Shown: positions 29,113-39,113, counted from the first letter of the stretch. The stretch is 64,000 nt of DNA from Pseudomonas frederiksbergensis (GCF_001874645.1 NZ_CP017886.1:3162001-3226000); one strand, 5' to 3'. Numbers and translations are program-made. The notes: a model not told the origin generated them from the sequence alone.

Positions 29113-29749
29113 GCAGTCTCCTTTCCAGGTAGCGAGCACTGAGGGACAAGGGGTAGCAGAGCAGAAAGTAACCGAGCGCCACCAGGCCATAGACCGTGAA
29201 GGGTTCGAAGGTTGCGTTGGCGAGCATGCCGCCGGTTTTGGTGAGTTCGGTAAAGCCGATGATCGAGGTCACCGCCGTGCCTTTGACCACCTGCACCGAG
29301 AAGCCCACGGTCGGTGCCACGGCAATACGCAGGGCTTGCGGCAGGATCACGTAACGCAGCTGTTCAAAGGGATTGAGCGCCAGGCTCGCCGACGCTTCCC
29401 ACTGACCATTGGCAATCGAGTCGACGCAACCGCGCCAGATCTCCGCCAGGTAAGCGCTGGTAAACAGCGTCAGGGCAATCGCCGCTGCCAGCCACGGCGA
29501 AATCTCGATCCCCAGCAGCGCCACGCCGAAGAACACCAGAAACAGCTGCATCAACAGCGGCGTGCCTTGGAACAGCTCGATCCAGGTGCGGGCGAAACCC
29601 TGGGGCAGAGCGTTTTTCGAGAGGCGCAGGGTCATGATCAGCAAGCCGATCAGCCCGCCACCGATAAACGCCACCAGCGACAGCGCCAGGGTCCATTGCA
29701 GGCCGGTGAGCAGGTTGCGCACGATGTCCCAGAACGTGAAGTCGCTCAT
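29099..29749 (-). CDS. Polar amino-acid ABC transporter permease (second)
   Basis: This 216-residue inner-membrane protein is of the HisMQ type, with about five helices and the EAA loop GQWEASASLALNPFEQLRYVILPQALR that contacts the ATPase. ELFQGTPLLMQLFLVFFG is typical of the family. ATG 29749 overlaps the stop of the other permease by four bases, so the pair is translationally coupled. It should form a heterodimer with that permease. Confidence 0.92.
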   Translation of the reverse strand: MSDFTFWDIVRNLLTGLQWTLALSLVAFIGGGLIGLLIMTLRLSKNALPQGFARTWIELFQGTPLLMQLFLVFFGVALLGIEISPWLAAAIALTLFTSAYLAEIWRGCVDSIANGQWEASASLALNPFEQLRYVILPQALRIAVAPTVGFSVQVVKGTAVTSIIGFTELTKTGGMLANATFEPFTVYGLVALGYFLLCYPLSLSARYLERRLHASA

Positions 29750-30426
29750 TGGCCATTCCTCGCGCTGCTTCTTGCTAGATACCGCCGCCCCATCCAGTTC
29801 AGCAGTTGGCGGATCAACAAGGCCATGCACAGGTAGACCAGTGTGGTCAGGGCGTAGGTTTCGAAGGCGCGAAAGTTGCGCGACTGAATGAAATTGGCGG
29901 CAAAACTCAGTTCTTCCGTGGCGATCTGCGAGCACACCGCCGAACCGAGCATGACAATGATGATCTGGCTGCTCAGGGCCGGCCAGACCTTGCCCAGCGC
30001 CGGCAGCAGTACCACATGGCGGAACGCTTCGAAGCGGCTCATCGCCAACGCCGCCGCGGCTTCCAGCTGGCCGCGCGGGATCGCTTGAATGCCCGCGCGA
30101 ATGATTTCCGTCGAATAGGCACCGAGGTTGATCACCATCGCCAGCACGGCGGCCTGCCATTCGGTAATTTGCAGGCCCAGCGACGGCATGCCGAAGAAGA
30201 TGAAAAACAGTTGCACCAGAAACGGTGTGTTGCGGATTAACTCGACGTAAACCCCGAAAATCCCGGCAAACGGACGGATGTTCCACGCCCGCACCACCGC
30301 GCCCACAATCCCCAGACTAACCCCGAGCAGCGCGCCGATGGCTGTCAGTTCAAGGGTGAACAGCGCACCGCGCAGTAACAGGTCGGTGTTGTGCACCACC
30401 GGTAAAAAGTCGAACTGATAAGCCAT
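29746..30426 (-). CDS. Polar amino-acid ABC transporter permease (first)
   Basis: This 226-residue HisMQ-type permease contains ELIRNTPFLVQLFFIFFG and the EAA loop GQLEAAAALAMSRFEAFRHVVLLPAL. It is the partner of the downstream permease and lies 36 bases after the binding-protein gene. The basic C-terminus (RRYLARSSARNGQ) faces the cytosol. Substrate not assignable beyond the polar amino-acid group. Confidence 0.92.
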   Translation of the reverse strand: MAYQFDFLPVVHNTDLLLRGALFTLELTAIGALLGVSLGIVGAVVRAWNIRPFAGIFGVYVELIRNTPFLVQLFFIFFGMPSLGLQITEWQAAVLAMVINLGAYSTEIIRAGIQAIPRGQLEAAAALAMSRFEAFRHVVLLPALGKVWPALSSQIIIVMLGSAVCSQIATEELSFAANFIQSRNFRAFETYALTTLVYLCMALLIRQLLNWMGRRYLARSSARNGQ

Positions 30427-30462
30427 GATCAGGCTCCTTGTCTAAACGGCGTCCAGCGGCAA

Positions 30463-31248
30463 TCAGAGATCGGCCGGTAGCGGCTGCTTGAGCCAGGTCC
30501 GGGAGTTTTTCTCGAGGCTGCCATCGGTCCTGGCGGCGGCGAGGATCTGGTTGACCTTGTCCAGCAGCGCCGGCTCGTTCTTGTTCACGCCGACGTAGAC
30601 TGGCGAGTCCTTGAGCTTCACTTTCAGCGCTGGAATGCGTTTCGGGTTGCGCTCACTGATGGTCGCCATCACCACGTTGCCGCTGGCGATCAGGTCGACC
30701 TGGCCTGTGAGGTAAGCGGCGACGGTCGAGTTGTTGTCTTCGAAGCGCTTGATGGTCACGCCTTGCGGAGCCACGGCAGTCAACTCGATGTCTTCGATGG
30801 CGCCACGGGTAACGCTGATGGTTTTGCCCTTGAGGTCATCCAGGCCGTTGATGGCGACGTCTGGCGGGCCGAACACCGCGAGATAGAAAGGCGCATAGGC
30901 GCGGGAGAAGTCGATGACCTTCTCGCGTTCAGGGTTTTTGCCGAGGCTGGAGATCACCAGGTCGACCTTGCCGGTGGTCAGGAACGGAATGCGGTTGGTG
31001 CTGTTGACCGGCGTCAGTTCGAGTTTGACCTTGAGCTGGTCGGCCAGAAGTGCAGCGGTGTCGATGTCCAGGCCACGAGGTTTCATGTCCGGACCCACCG
31101 AGCCAAACGGCGGGAAGTCTTGAGGTACGGCGACCTTGAGCGTGCCGCGCTTGACCACATCTTCCAGGCCGTCGGCGTGGGCGGGGAGCTGACTGAACAT
31201 CAGGCTGGCAAACAGGGCAGTGAGCAGGGCGCTACAACGCGGGGTCAT
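30463..31248 (-). CDS. Polar amino-acid ABC transporter substrate-binding protein
   Basis: This 261-residue periplasmic protein has a signal peptide of about 25 residues (ending AHA-DG) and the SBP family 3 fold: GTLKVAVPQDFPPFG, RGLDIDTAALLADQLKVKLELTPV and VDLVISSLGKNPEREKVIDFS. It is the first gene of the importer operon. ATG 31248 begins the signal peptide. The ligand, probably a polar amino acid, cannot be told. A regulator remnant lies just upstream on the other strand. Confidence 0.93.
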   Translation of the reverse strand: MTPRCSALLTALFASLMFSQLPAHADGLEDVVKRGTLKVAVPQDFPPFGSVGPDMKPRGLDIDTAALLADQLKVKLELTPVNSTNRIPFLTTGKVDLVISSLGKNPEREKVIDFSRAYAPFYLAVFGPPDVAINGLDDLKGKTISVTRGAIEDIELTAVAPQGVTIKRFEDNNSTVAAYLTGQVDLIASGNVVMATISERNPKRIPALKVKLKDSPVYVGVNKNEPALLDKVNQILAAARTDGSLEKNSRTWLKQPLPADL

Positions 31249-31439
31249 GGCAAATCTCCGGATTCGACAAGTGATGTCTGCGAATCGACAGAGCACAGCC
31301 CATGCCAACCCCCGGCGAAATGGCCGTCAGGCCGCGGATTTACTGGCGTGAGTCTATTTTGCTGGTCCGAACAGTCAGTGGTTTGTCGCACCTCGATCGG
31401 GCATCTGCGGCGCAGGCCGACCCCCTGCGGCGCAAGCGC

Positions 31440-31628
31440 CTACTGGAGAGCCAGAAACTACCGTTCATCCGGGCCGAACGGGCCATGGAAACCTGGCAAG
31501 AACACCGCAAGATCCTTCGAGCGCTAGCCCGCCGGGCTTCGGGGGCCGCGCAGAAGGCCATGCAGGAGCACGTGCGCAACGCGGCCCTGCGTACTGGCGT
31601 GTCCTTCGTGACCCCCGCCGCGGCGTGA
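31440..31628 (+). pseudogene. C-terminal remnant of a GntR/FadR-type (FCD) regulator
   Basis: The frame ending at 31628 encodes ERAMETWQEHRKILRALARR and then GAAQKAMQEHVRNAALRTGV, which has the pattern of the last two helices of FCD-domain GntR regulators (EHRxILxAL...AxxxMxxHV). No winged-helix domain precedes it: the frame opens only at about 31302 and the first third is not family-like. I infer a decayed regulator of the adjacent divergent ABC importer. The left boundary is approximate. Confidence 0.6.
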
Positions 31629-31683
31629 CTTGAGCTATACCCAAAGTCATGCACCACCATAGCGAGACTCAATCATCTGCGGC

Positions 31684-31712
31684 TTCCTGAACGAGGGAAG
31701 GGCGGCTATGAT
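31684..31712 (+). promoter_or_regulatory. Putative sigma-70 promoter of trxA
   Basis: TTCCTG (31684-31689), a 17-base spacer and TATGAT (31707-31712) lie 36 bases before the trxA ATG. The -10 is good, the -35 weak. Confidence 0.4.
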
Positions 31713-31748
31713 GGGCCACGTTTTTTTGCTTACAACCTGGAGACTTCC

Positions 31749-32078
31749 ATGAGCAGCGATCTTATCAAACACGTTAGCGACGCTAGCTTCGAAGCTGACG
31801 TACTCAAGGCCGAAGGTGCTGTACTGGTCGACTACTGGGCTGAGTGGTGTGGTCCATGCAAGATGATCGCTCCGGTTCTGGACGAAATCGCTGAAACCTA
31901 CAAAGGCAAACTGACCGTTGCCAAGCTGAACATCGACGAAAACCAGGAAACCCCGGCCAAGCACGGTGTGCGTGGTATCCCGACCCTGATGCTGTTCAAG
32001 AACGGCAACGTCGAAGCGACCAAGGTCGGCGCGCTGTCGAAGTCGCAACTGGCGGCTTTCCTCGACGCCAACATCTAA
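31749..32078 (+). CDS. trxA: Thioredoxin 1
   Basis: Thioredoxin is the cytosolic disulfide reductase that serves ribonucleotide reductase and other enzymes. The 109-residue protein has the active site WCGPCK (residues 33-38) and the cis-proline loop RGIPT. Length and sequence are those of the classical E. coli-type protein. GGAG precedes the ATG by about 7 bases. A strong terminator follows, and rho lies downstream on the same strand, as in many gammaproteobacteria. Confidence 0.98.
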   Translation: MSSDLIKHVSDASFEADVLKAEGAVLVDYWAEWCGPCKMIAPVLDEIAETYKGKLTVAKLNIDENQETPAKHGVRGIPTLMLFKNGNVEATKVGALSKSQLAAFLDANI

Positions 32079-32100
32079 GCGTCGTTGCAAGAGTCCTCCA

Positions 32101-32128
32101 AAAGGCCCCGTAAATAGCGGGGCTTTTT
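32101..32128 (+). terminator. Rho-independent terminator after trxA
   Basis: AAAGGCCCCG pairs with CGGGGCTTT across a 7-base loop, followed by a T run. It separates trxA transcription from the rho leader. Confidence 0.9.
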
Positions 32129-32129
32129 C

Positions 32130-32325
32130 GTTATTCAGGGCTAGACGCTCCGAAACTCAGGTGTTACATTCGGCCCCGCACTGGTTTCTCCAGCGCCCCC
32201 TGCAAGCCGTCGCCGACGCTCTCCTTTTCGAATAAGTACGCGATCCTGTCGCCTTCTCTGCGGCGCGGCCTCATTAAGCCAAAAGCTTAATTTCCCCCCT
32301 CCATAAATGATTACGTCATTCCTAT
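32130..32325 (+). promoter_or_regulatory. C-rich rho leader with a possible 10-codon upstream ORF
   Basis: The roughly 200 bases before rho are rich in C and poor in G (for example TTTCCCCCCTCC at 32291), the composition expected of Rho-loading sites, consistent with Rho autoregulation. An ATG at 32307 opens a 10-codon frame that overlaps the rho start and stops at 32339. Neither start has a clear Shine-Dalgarno sequence. Confidence 0.45.
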
Positions 32326-33585
32326 ATGAATCTGACTGAACTCAAGCAAAAGCCGATTACCGAACTGCTCGAATTGGCCGAACAGATGGGCATAGAAAAT
32401 ATGGCCCGTTCGCGCAAGCAGGACGTGATTTTCTCCTTGCTGAAAAAGCACGCGAAAAGCGGCGAGGAAATCTCCGGTGATGGCGTGCTGGAGATTCTCC
32501 AGGACGGCTTCGGCTTTCTCCGCTCTGCAGACGCCTCCTATCTCGCCGGCCCAGACGATATCTACGTCTCGCCGAGCCAGATCCGTCGCTTCAACTTGCG
32601 CACCGGTGACACCATCGTTGGCAAGATCCGCCCTCCAAAGGAAGGCGAGCGTTATTTCGCACTGCTCAAGGTCGACACGATCAACTACGATCGTCCCGAG
32701 AACGCGAAAAACAAGATTCTCTTCGAGAACCTGACCCCGCTGTTCCCGACCGTGCGCATGAAGATGGAAGCCGGTAACGGTTCCACCGAAGACCTGACCG
32801 GTCGTGTCATCGACCTGTGCGCCCCGATCGGTAAAGGCCAGCGCGGTCTGATCGTTGCCCCGCCAAAAGCGGGCAAGACGATCATGCTGCAGAACATTGC
32901 TGCCAACATCGCTCGTAACAACCCTGAAGTTCATCTGATCGTGCTGCTGATCGACGAGCGTCCGGAAGAAGTCACCGAAATGCAGCGCACCGTGCGCGGC
33001 GAAGTGGTTGCCTCGACGTTCGACGAGCCGCCAACCCGCCACGTGCAGGTTGCCGAAATGGTGATCGAAAAGGCCAAGCGCCTGGTTGAGCACAAGAAAG
33101 ACGTGGTCATCCTGCTCGACTCCATCACCCGTCTGGCACGTGCCTACAACACCGTGATCCCAAGCTCCGGCAAGGTTCTCACCGGTGGTGTCGATGCCCA
33201 CGCCCTGGAGAAACCAAAGCGTTTCTTCGGTGCTGCACGGAACATCGAAGAAGGCGGCTCGCTGACCATCATCGCTACCGCGCTGGTTGAAACCGGCTCG
33301 AAGATGGACGAAGTGATCTACGAAGAGTTCAAAGGCACCGGCAACATGGAACTGCCTCTGGATCGCAAGATCGCTGAAAAGCGCGTCTTCCCGGCGATCA
33401 ACATCAACCGCTCCGGCACCCGCCGCGAAGAGTTGCTGACCGCCGACGACGAGTTGCAGCGCATGTGGATCCTGCGCAAGTTGCTGCATCCTATGGATGA
33501 AGTCGCTGCCATCGAGTTCCTGGTCGACAAGCTGAAACAGACCAAGACCAACGATGAGTTCTTCCTGTCGATGAAACGCAAGTAA
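32326..33585 (+). CDS. rho: Transcription termination factor Rho
   Basis: Rho is the hexameric RNA helicase that ends transcription of untranslated RNA. The 419-residue protein has the N-terminal RNA-binding domain ([15 protein letters not shown], then the cold-shock-like [13 protein letters not shown]), Walker A APPKAGKT with K184, Walker [11 protein letters not shown] and the Q/R loops. It matches E. coli Rho in length. The start lacks an obvious ribosome site, which may relate to leader control. A strong terminator follows the stop. Confidence 0.98.
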   Translation: MNLTELKQKPITELLELAEQMGIENMARSRKQDVIFSLLKKHAKSGEEISGDGVLEILQDGFGFLRSADASYLAGPDDIYVSPSQIRRFNLRTGDTIVGKIRPPKEGERYFALLKVDTINYDRPENAKNKILFENLTPLFPTVRMKMEAGNGSTEDLTGRVIDLCAPIGKGQRGLIVAPPKAGKTIMLQNIAANIARNNPEVHLIVLLIDERPEEVTEMQRTVRGEVVASTFDEPPTRHVQVAEMVIEKAKRLVEHKKDVVILLDSITRLARAYNTVIPSSGKVLTGGVDAHALEKPKRFFGAARNIEEGGSLTIIATALVETGSKMDEVIYEEFKGTGNMELPLDRKIAEKRVFPAININRSGTRREELLTADDELQRMWILRKLLHPMDEVAAIEFLVDKLKQTKTNDEFFLSMKRK

Positions 33586-33601
33586 ATCGATCAGGCTCAA
33601 C

Positions 33602-33627
33602 AAAAAGCCGGGGAAACCCGGCTTTTT
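33602..33627 (+). terminator. Rho-independent terminator after rho
   Basis: AAAAAGCCGGG and CCCGGCTTTTT form a perfect 11-bp stem with a GAAA tetraloop, ending in T residues, 17 bases after the rho stop. Confidence 0.93.
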
Positions 33628-33728
33628 GCTATCTGACCTTTGATGATTTGCCAGGTCACTCTTCTGAACGGGTGGGTTCGAGGCTAAACTCATGCCCCCC
33701 GAACGCCACGGCCAAACGAGGCTTACGC

Positions 33729-35195
33729 ATGCAGTATCGCGACTTGCGCGACTTTATCAGCGGCCTGGAACAGCGCGGCGAACTCAAGCGCATCCAGGTT
33801 CCAGTGTCACCAGTGCTGGAAATGACCGAGGTCTGCGATCGCACCTTGCGGGCCAAAGGCCCGGCACTGCTGTTCGAAAACCCTACCGGTTACGACATTC
33901 CAGTGCTCGGCAACCTGTTCGGTACACCTGAGCGCGTGGCCTTGGGCATGGGTGCGGAAGCCGTCAGCGAGTTGCGCGAGATTGGCAAGCTGCTGGCTTT
34001 CCTCAAAGAGCCTGAGCCGCCAAAGGGTCTGAAAGACGCCTGGTCCAAGCTGCCGATCTTCCGCAAAATCATTGCCATGGCGCCGAAAGTCGTCAAGGAC
34101 GCCGTCTGCCAGGAAGTGGTCATCGAAGGCGACGACGTCGACCTGGCGATGTTGCCAGTGCAGACCTGCTGGCCCGGCGACGTCGGCCCGCTGATCACCT
34201 GGGGCCTGACGGTCACCAAAGGCCCGAACAAGGATCGCCAGAACCTCGGCATCTATCGCCAGCAGGTGATTGGCCGCAACAAAGTCATCATGCGTTGGTT
34301 GAGTCATCGTGGCGGCGCGCTGGACTATCGCGAGTGGTGCGAAAAGCATCCGGGCCAGCCATTCCCGGTGTCCGTGGCGTTGGGCGCCGACCCGGCAACT
34401 ATTCTTGGTGCGGTGACGCCGGTGCCGGACAGCCTGTCCGAGTACGCGTTCGCCGGCCTCTTGCGCGGCAACCGCACTGAGCTGGTGAAGTGCCGTGGCA
34501 ACGACCTGCAAGTGCCGGCCACCGCCGAGATCATCCTTGAAGGTGTGATTCATCCAGGCGAAATGGCCGATGAAGGCCCGTACGGCGACCACACCGGTTA
34601 TTACAACGAAGTCGACAGCTTCCCGGTGTTCACCGTCGAGCGCATCACGCACCGCATCAAGCCGATCTACCACAGCACCTACACCGGCCGTCCACCGGAT
34701 GAGCCGGCGATTCTGGGGGTGGCGTTGAATGAAGTGTTCGTGCCGATCCTGCAAAAGCAGTTCCCGGAGATCACCGACTTCTACTTGCCGCCCGAAGGCT
34801 GCTCGTACCGCATGGCCATTGTGACCATGAAAAAGCAGTACCCCGGCCATGCCAAGCGGGTAATGCTCGGTGTCTGGTCGTTTTTGCGACAGTTCATGTA
34901 CACCAAGTTCGTTATCGTCACTGACGACGATATCAACGCCCGCGACTGGAACGACGTGATCTGGGCCATTACCACGCGCATGGACCCCAAGCGCGATACG
35001 GTGATGATCGATAACACGCCGATCGACTACCTCGACTTCGCTTCGCCGATTTCCGGCCTGGGTTCGAAGATGGGGCTCGATGCCACGCATAAATGGCCCG
35101 GTGAAACCACCCGCGAGTGGGGCCGGGTAATCGTCAAGGATGAGGCGGTGACACGCCGGATCGATGCCATCTGGAATCAGTTAGGAATAGATTGA
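33729..35195 (+). CDS. ubiD: 4-hydroxy-3-octaprenylbenzoate decarboxylase
   Basis: UbiD decarboxylates the prenylated hydroxybenzoate in ubiquinone synthesis, using the prenylated-FMN cofactor made by UbiX. The 488-residue protein is full length and contains the family segments [33 protein letters not shown] and [12 protein letters not shown], the last holding the catalytic glutamate region. I chose ATG 33729 ([10 protein letters not shown]). The TGA stop overlaps the next ATG by one base, so the downstream reductase is probably co-translated. Confidence 0.97.
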   Translation: MQYRDLRDFISGLEQRGELKRIQVPVSPVLEMTEVCDRTLRAKGPALLFENPTGYDIPVLGNLFGTPERVALGMGAEAVSELREIGKLLAFLKEPEPPKGLKDAWSKLPIFRKIIAMAPKVVKDAVCQEVVIEGDDVDLAMLPVQTCWPGDVGPLITWGLTVTKGPNKDRQNLGIYRQQVIGRNKVIMRWLSHRGGALDYREWCEKHPGQPFPVSVALGADPATILGAVTPVPDSLSEYAFAGLLRGNRTELVKCRGNDLQVPATAEIILEGVIHPGEMADEGPYGDHTGYYNEVDSFPVFTVERITHRIKPIYHSTYTGRPPDEPAILGVALNEVFVPILQKQFPEITDFYLPPEGCSYRMAIVTMKKQYPGHAKRVMLGVWSFLRQFMYTKFVIVTDDDINARDWNDVIWAITTRMDPKRDTVMIDNTPIDYLDFASPISGLGSKMGLDATHKWPGETTREWGRVIVKDEAVTRRIDAIWNQLGID

Positions 35196-36172
35196 TGCGT
35201 GTAACCTTGCAGCCGTCCGGAGCAGTGCTTGAGATACTGCCCGGCGAGCGGATTCTTGATGGGGCGCGGCGCCTGGGCTACGAGTGCCCGCAAAGCTGCC
35301 GTAATGGCAACTGCCACGTTTGCGCGGCGTTGCTGGTCGAAGGTCGAGTCGAACAGACCGGCGATGTGCGCGACCACGGCGAGTTCTACACTTGCATAGC
35401 AGAGCCGCTGGAAGACTGCATCGTATTGTGGGATGGCGTCCTTGCGCTGGGAGAGCTGCCGGTGAGCAGTGTGTCGTGTCAGGTCACTGAATGCTTGGAC
35501 GTCGGCGGCGATACCTGGCGGGTTCGACTGCGCACGCCGGCCGGCAAGCCGCCGCGCTATCACGCTGGGCAGTACCTGATGATCGAGCGCGAAAATGGCG
35601 AAAAATCTGCCTTCTCGTTGGCCTCGGCACCCCACTCGGGGCGAGATCTTGAAATTCATGTGCTGGCGCGCGAAACCAGTGCACTGAGCCTGATCGAGCA
35701 GTTGCAGCGCAATCGCATGGTGCGGATCGAAATGCCCTTCGGCGATACGCATTTGGCCGAGTTACCTGACTGTCCGCTGGTGTTGATGGCCGCGGGGACC
35801 GGCATGGGGCAGATCCACAGCCTGATCGAGCATTGCCGGGCCAAGGGCTTCAAGCATCCAGTGCACCTGTACTGGGGCGTGCGGCGACCGGAAGACTTCT
35901 ATCAGATCGAACATTGGGATGAATGGCTGAAGCTGCCCAACCTGTTCCTGCATAAAGTCGTCAGCGATCTGTGCGGTTGGGAAGGACGCTGTGGCATGTT
36001 GCACGAGGCGGTTTGCGAGGATTTCCCCGATCTGAAATCCCTGCACGTGTACGCCAGCGGTTCGCCGGCGATGGTTTACGGGACTCTGGACGCCTTGGTC
36101 AACGCCGGGATGGACGCGCACCAGATGCGCGCCGACGTCTTCGCCTACGCGCCCCGGCCGCAAGCAAACTAG
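35195..36172 (+). CDS. NAD(P)H-flavin/ferredoxin-type reductase with a 2Fe-2S domain
   Basis: This 325-residue protein has an N-terminal plant-type [2Fe-2S] domain with cysteines C35, C40, C43 and C67, then an FAD-binding barrel (YHAGQYLMIE) and an NAD(P)-binding lobe (LVLMAAGTGMGQIHS). Related proteins are named CDP-6-deoxy-glucoseen reductase or NAD(P)H-flavin reductase. In E. coli the flavin reductase gene fre lies next to ubiD; here the one-base overlap with ubiD suggests this protein may supply reduced flavin for UbiX or a related step (inference). The end overlaps the next minus-strand gene by four bases. Confidence 0.9.
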   Translation: MRVTLQPSGAVLEILPGERILDGARRLGYECPQSCRNGNCHVCAALLVEGRVEQTGDVRDHGEFYTCIAEPLEDCIVLWDGVLALGELPVSSVSCQVTECLDVGGDTWRVRLRTPAGKPPRYHAGQYLMIERENGEKSAFSLASAPHSGRDLEIHVLARETSALSLIEQLQRNRMVRIEMPFGDTHLAELPDCPLVLMAAGTGMGQIHSLIEHCRAKGFKHPVHLYWGVRRPEDFYQIEHWDEWLKLPNLFLHKVVSDLCGWEGRCGMLHEAVCEDFPDLKSLHVYASGSPAMVYGTLDALVNAGMDAHQMRADVFAYAPRPQAN

Positions 36173-36648
36173 AAACGTACGCCGGTGGTGATCATGGCCG
36201 CGTTGAAACCGAGCAGAACCAGTTCGGCGGCCACCGGGCCGTAATGGGCGCCCAGTGATGGAATGATCACGGGCGCTACGCCGAAGTGGTTCAGCGGAAT
36301 CTTGTCCTTGTACTCGCCGCTGTAACCCTGGAGTAACCCACCGGTCAGCTTTATATACACCGGATAGTTGGCACTTTCGTAGCGCTTGCCCGCGTAGGCG
36401 TAGTACGAACGCTGACTGAACGAGTTGCGAAAAGTCGCTGCGCCAAACAACCAGCCGGATGCTTCATCGCGTTCAAGTCCGATCAAGTCCTGGTTGTTAT
36501 TGTGATCAGGGTCTGGCGAATAGTGTTTGGTAAAGACGCTGGTTTGCAGGTACCAGGAACCCTGGTCTTTTTGAGTCGGGTTTTCTACTGCCAGCGCCGA
36601 GGTGGCCAGCGCCAGTAACAGCAGACCGTAAATTCTCAGATTTTTCAT
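36169..36648 (-). CDS. Secreted beta-barrel-like envelope protein, unknown function
   Basis: This 159-residue protein has a clean signal peptide (about 20 residues, ending ALA-VEN). The mature part alternates aromatic and polar residues (WYLQTSVFTKHYSPDPDHNN, YYAYAGKRYES) and ends in the Phe-terminated strand ITTGVRF, a typical outer-membrane barrel C-terminus. The HYSPDPDHNN loop recalls PagP-like lipid A barrels, but I cannot confirm that family. It stands alone, with the AT-rich gap upstream. Confidence 0.75.
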   Translation of the reverse strand: MKNLRIYGLLLLALATSALAVENPTQKDQGSWYLQTSVFTKHYSPDPDHNNNQDLIGLERDEASGWLFGAATFRNSFSQRSYYAYAGKRYESANYPVYIKLTGGLLQGYSGEYKDKIPLNHFGVAPVIIPSLGAHYGPVAAELVLLGFNAAMITTGVRF

Positions 36649-36990
36649 CTTGCGACCTCTATTGAGCCATTCGGCTTACGCCTGTGGAGGCTGCTATACG
36701 CCTGCATTCAAAGAAGGGGCGGCAGGGTATCAGACGAAGACGTCAGAAAGAGCTGTTAAGTGACCATTGGTTCTGAACGGACGCAAGGCTTATGCATATT
36801 TCATTCGGGTATTTAAGGTGTTTCCCAAAGAGTATTAAGCTATATGTCAGGCTCTTTCATGGGTGCAGTCCTTGATATAGAAGGGTCATACGTCCTTTAG
36901 CACTTTTCGTTTTACGTTTACTGCTATATGTTCTATTACGTTAATCTTGCTTACATCCTGTAATACTTGTGGGACTGAACACCCTTTGCC
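36649..36990. other. 342-base AT-rich gap without a gene
   Basis: This stretch lies between the divergent envelope-protein and ChaC-like genes and is visibly richer in A and T than its surroundings, especially 36780-36970. I see no credible gene: the 73-codon minus-strand frame at 36886-37107 overlaps the ChaC gene and has no family features. It must contain both promoters. TAATAC at about 36960 could be a -10 box. Confidence 0.5.
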
Positions 36991-37638
36991 ATGACCGCCA
37001 TTGAATCCACTTGTTTGAATCTGGCTTACCCTCCGCGGCTCGATCTGGGCGCGCAGCTGACTCACGAACAATTGCTCAGCTCGATGCAGGCCACCATGGC
37101 CCGGCACAAGGGTGGGCCCGTCTGGTTGTTCGCTTACGGTTCATTGATCTGGCGCCCCGAATGCACGGCAGTCGAGCGGGTGCGCGGACGCGTGCACGGT
37201 TACCATCGCGGTTTGTACCTGTGGTCCCACGAGCACCGCGGTACGCCGGAAATGCCGGGGCTGGTGTTTGGCCTGGATCGCGGCGGCTCTTGCAGCGGCT
37301 TTGCCTATCGGTTGCCCGAGGAGCAATTGGAAGCATCGCTATACGCGCTTTGGCAACGCGAAATGCCGGTGCCGTCTTATCGCCCACACTGGCTCAATTG
37401 CCGCCTCGAAGACGGTAGCCAGGTTCAGGCATTGGGGTTTGTTTTGGAGCGGCACCTGCCCAGCTATGCCGGCAACTTGCCGGACCATGTGCTGAGCCAG
37501 GTGTTCGAATGCGCTTGCGGGCGTTACGGCACCACTCGCGATTATGTCGAGCAGACCGTCCACGCCCTGCGTAGCCACGCCATGCCAGACCGGAATCTGG
37601 AGGCGCGGCTCAAGCGTTGTAAATCAGCCGCGCATTAA
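36991..37638 (+). CDS. ChaC-like gamma-glutamylcyclotransferase
   Basis: ChaC enzymes cleave glutathione to 5-oxoproline and Cys-Gly in the cytosol. This 215-residue protein has the substrate-binding motif YGSLIW near residue 49, the [21 protein letters not shown] stretch and the catalytic glutamate in LWQREM. Length is normal. It is transcribed toward glpT and their ends overlap by four bases. Confidence 0.9.
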   Translation: MTAIESTCLNLAYPPRLDLGAQLTHEQLLSSMQATMARHKGGPVWLFAYGSLIWRPECTAVERVRGRVHGYHRGLYLWSHEHRGTPEMPGLVFGLDRGGSCSGFAYRLPEEQLEASLYALWQREMPVPSYRPHWLNCRLEDGSQVQALGFVLERHLPSYAGNLPDHVLSQVFECACGRYGTTRDYVEQTVHALRSHAMPDRNLEARLKRCKSAAH

Positions 37639-38984
37639 ACGAGTGCTTCACGACCCTGACTGGCGACTTGCTTGTGCCACAAGGTCGGTGCGAGGCAAGC
37701 CATCGCCAACAGACACGCACCGACCAGCAACACGAAACCGCCATCCCAGCCGAAATGGTCGACGGTGTAGCCCATCGCTGCGCTGGCCGCGACCGAACCG
37801 CCCAGATAACCGAACAGGCCGGTGAAACCCGCAGCCGTACCGGCGGCTTTCTTCGGCGCCAGTTCCAGTGCTTGCAGACCGATCAGCATCACCGGGCCAT
37901 AGATCAGGAAGCCGATGGAGAACAGCGCGATCATGTCGACGGTCGGGTTGCCGGCCGGGTTCAGCCAATAAACCAGCGTCGCCACGGTCACCAACGCCAT
38001 GAACACCATGCCGGTCAGGCCACGGTTGCCTCGGAAGATCTTGTCTGACATCCAGCCGCACAGCAGCGTGCCCGGGATGCCGGCCCACTCGTAGAAGAAA
38101 TACGCCCACGAGGTTTTATCTACGTCGAAGTGTTTGGCTTCCTTCAGGTAGGTCGGCGCCCAGTCCAGCACGCCGTAGCGCAGCAGGTAGACGAAGACGT
38201 TGGCCATGGCGATGTACCAGAGCATTTTGTTGCGCAGCACGTATTTGACGAAGATTTCCTTGGCGCTGAATTCGTCTTCGTGGCTGGCATCGTAACCTTC
38301 CGGGTAATCGTTCTTGTACTTCTCGATGGGCGGCAGACCTACCGATTGCGGGGTATCACGCATCACCATGAAGGCGAACACCGCCACCAGCAAAGCGACG
38401 GCGGCCGGGACGTAGAACGCCGCGTGCCAGTCGTTGAACAGGCCCATACCGAGCAGGAACAACGGGCCGATCAGGCCACCGCCGACGTTATGCGCGACGT
38501 TCCAGACCGAAACTACACCACCGCGTTCCTTCTGCGACCACCAGTGCACCATGGTCCGGCCGCTCGGCGGCCAACCCATGCCCTGGGCCCAGCCGTTGAT
38601 GAACAGCAGGATGAACATCATGGTCACGCTGGACGTGGCCCACGGTGCGAAACCGAAAATGAACATGACCCCGGCCGACACCAGCAAGCCGAAGGGCAGG
38701 AAGTAGCGCGGGTTGGAACGGTCGGACACCAGGCCCATCAAAAATTTCGACAAGCCGTAGGCAATCGCAATCGCCGACATTGCCAGGCCCAGTTGGCCAC
38801 GGGTGTAGCCTTCGTCGATCAGGTACGGCATGGCCAGAGAGAAGTTTTTGCGCAGCAGGTAATAACCGGCGTAGCCAAAGAAAATCCCGGCGAAGATTTG
38901 CCAGCGCAAGCGCCGGTAAGTGCTGTCTACGTGTTCTTCAGGCAATGGAGCCTGATGGGCGGCAGGACGAAAGAAAGCAAACAT
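37635..38984 (-). CDS. glpT: Glycerol-3-phosphate:phosphate antiporter
   Basis: GlpT imports glycerol-3-phosphate in exchange for phosphate across the inner membrane. The 449-residue protein is an MFS carrier with 12 helices and the OPA-family signatures [21 protein letters not shown] and [20 protein letters not shown], the latter with the substrate-contacting arginine region. A GlpR-like palindrome lies about 110 bases upstream. Known as the uptake route for fosfomycin in pseudomonads. Confidence 0.96.
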   Translation of the reverse strand: MFAFFRPAAHQAPLPEEHVDSTYRRLRWQIFAGIFFGYAGYYLLRKNFSLAMPYLIDEGYTRGQLGLAMSAIAIAYGLSKFLMGLVSDRSNPRYFLPFGLLVSAGVMFIFGFAPWATSSVTMMFILLFINGWAQGMGWPPSGRTMVHWWSQKERGGVVSVWNVAHNVGGGLIGPLFLLGMGLFNDWHAAFYVPAAVALLVAVFAFMVMRDTPQSVGLPPIEKYKNDYPEGYDASHEDEFSAKEIFVKYVLRNKMLWYIAMANVFVYLLRYGVLDWAPTYLKEAKHFDVDKTSWAYFFYEWAGIPGTLLCGWMSDKIFRGNRGLTGMVFMALVTVATLVYWLNPAGNPTVDMIALFSIGFLIYGPVMLIGLQALELAPKKAAGTAAGFTGLFGYLGGSVAASAAMGYTVDHFGWDGGFVLLVGACLLAMACLAPTLWHKQVASQGREALV

Positions 38985-39093
38985 TCAAGAGCTCCAAATT
39001 TCTTGTTTTGACTGCGGATGCGAATGTTACAGTTTCGTTACCGAAAATAGCACCGCTTGTCGCTCAGGAAATTGAGAGAAGTGAACGCAAACG

Positions 39094-39113
39094 CATGTTC
39101 TCTTATGAACATG
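39094..39113. promoter_or_regulatory. Candidate GlpR operator upstream of glpT
   Basis: CATGTTCTCTTATGAACATG is a perfect palindrome with 7-base arms and a 6-base spacer. It resembles the E. coli GlpR consensus (ATGTTC...GAACAT) and lies 110 bases before the glpT start. A GlpR gene is not in the window. Confidence 0.55.

Noticed and set aside
29099..30286. Long minus-strand frame covering both permease genes as one 395-residue product
   Set aside because: Only the part from 29749 is the permease; the upstream part is out of frame with the other permease gene and is not protein-like.
36886..37107. 73-codon minus-strand frame before the ChaC gene
   Set aside because: Overlaps the ChaC start and has no features of a protein family.
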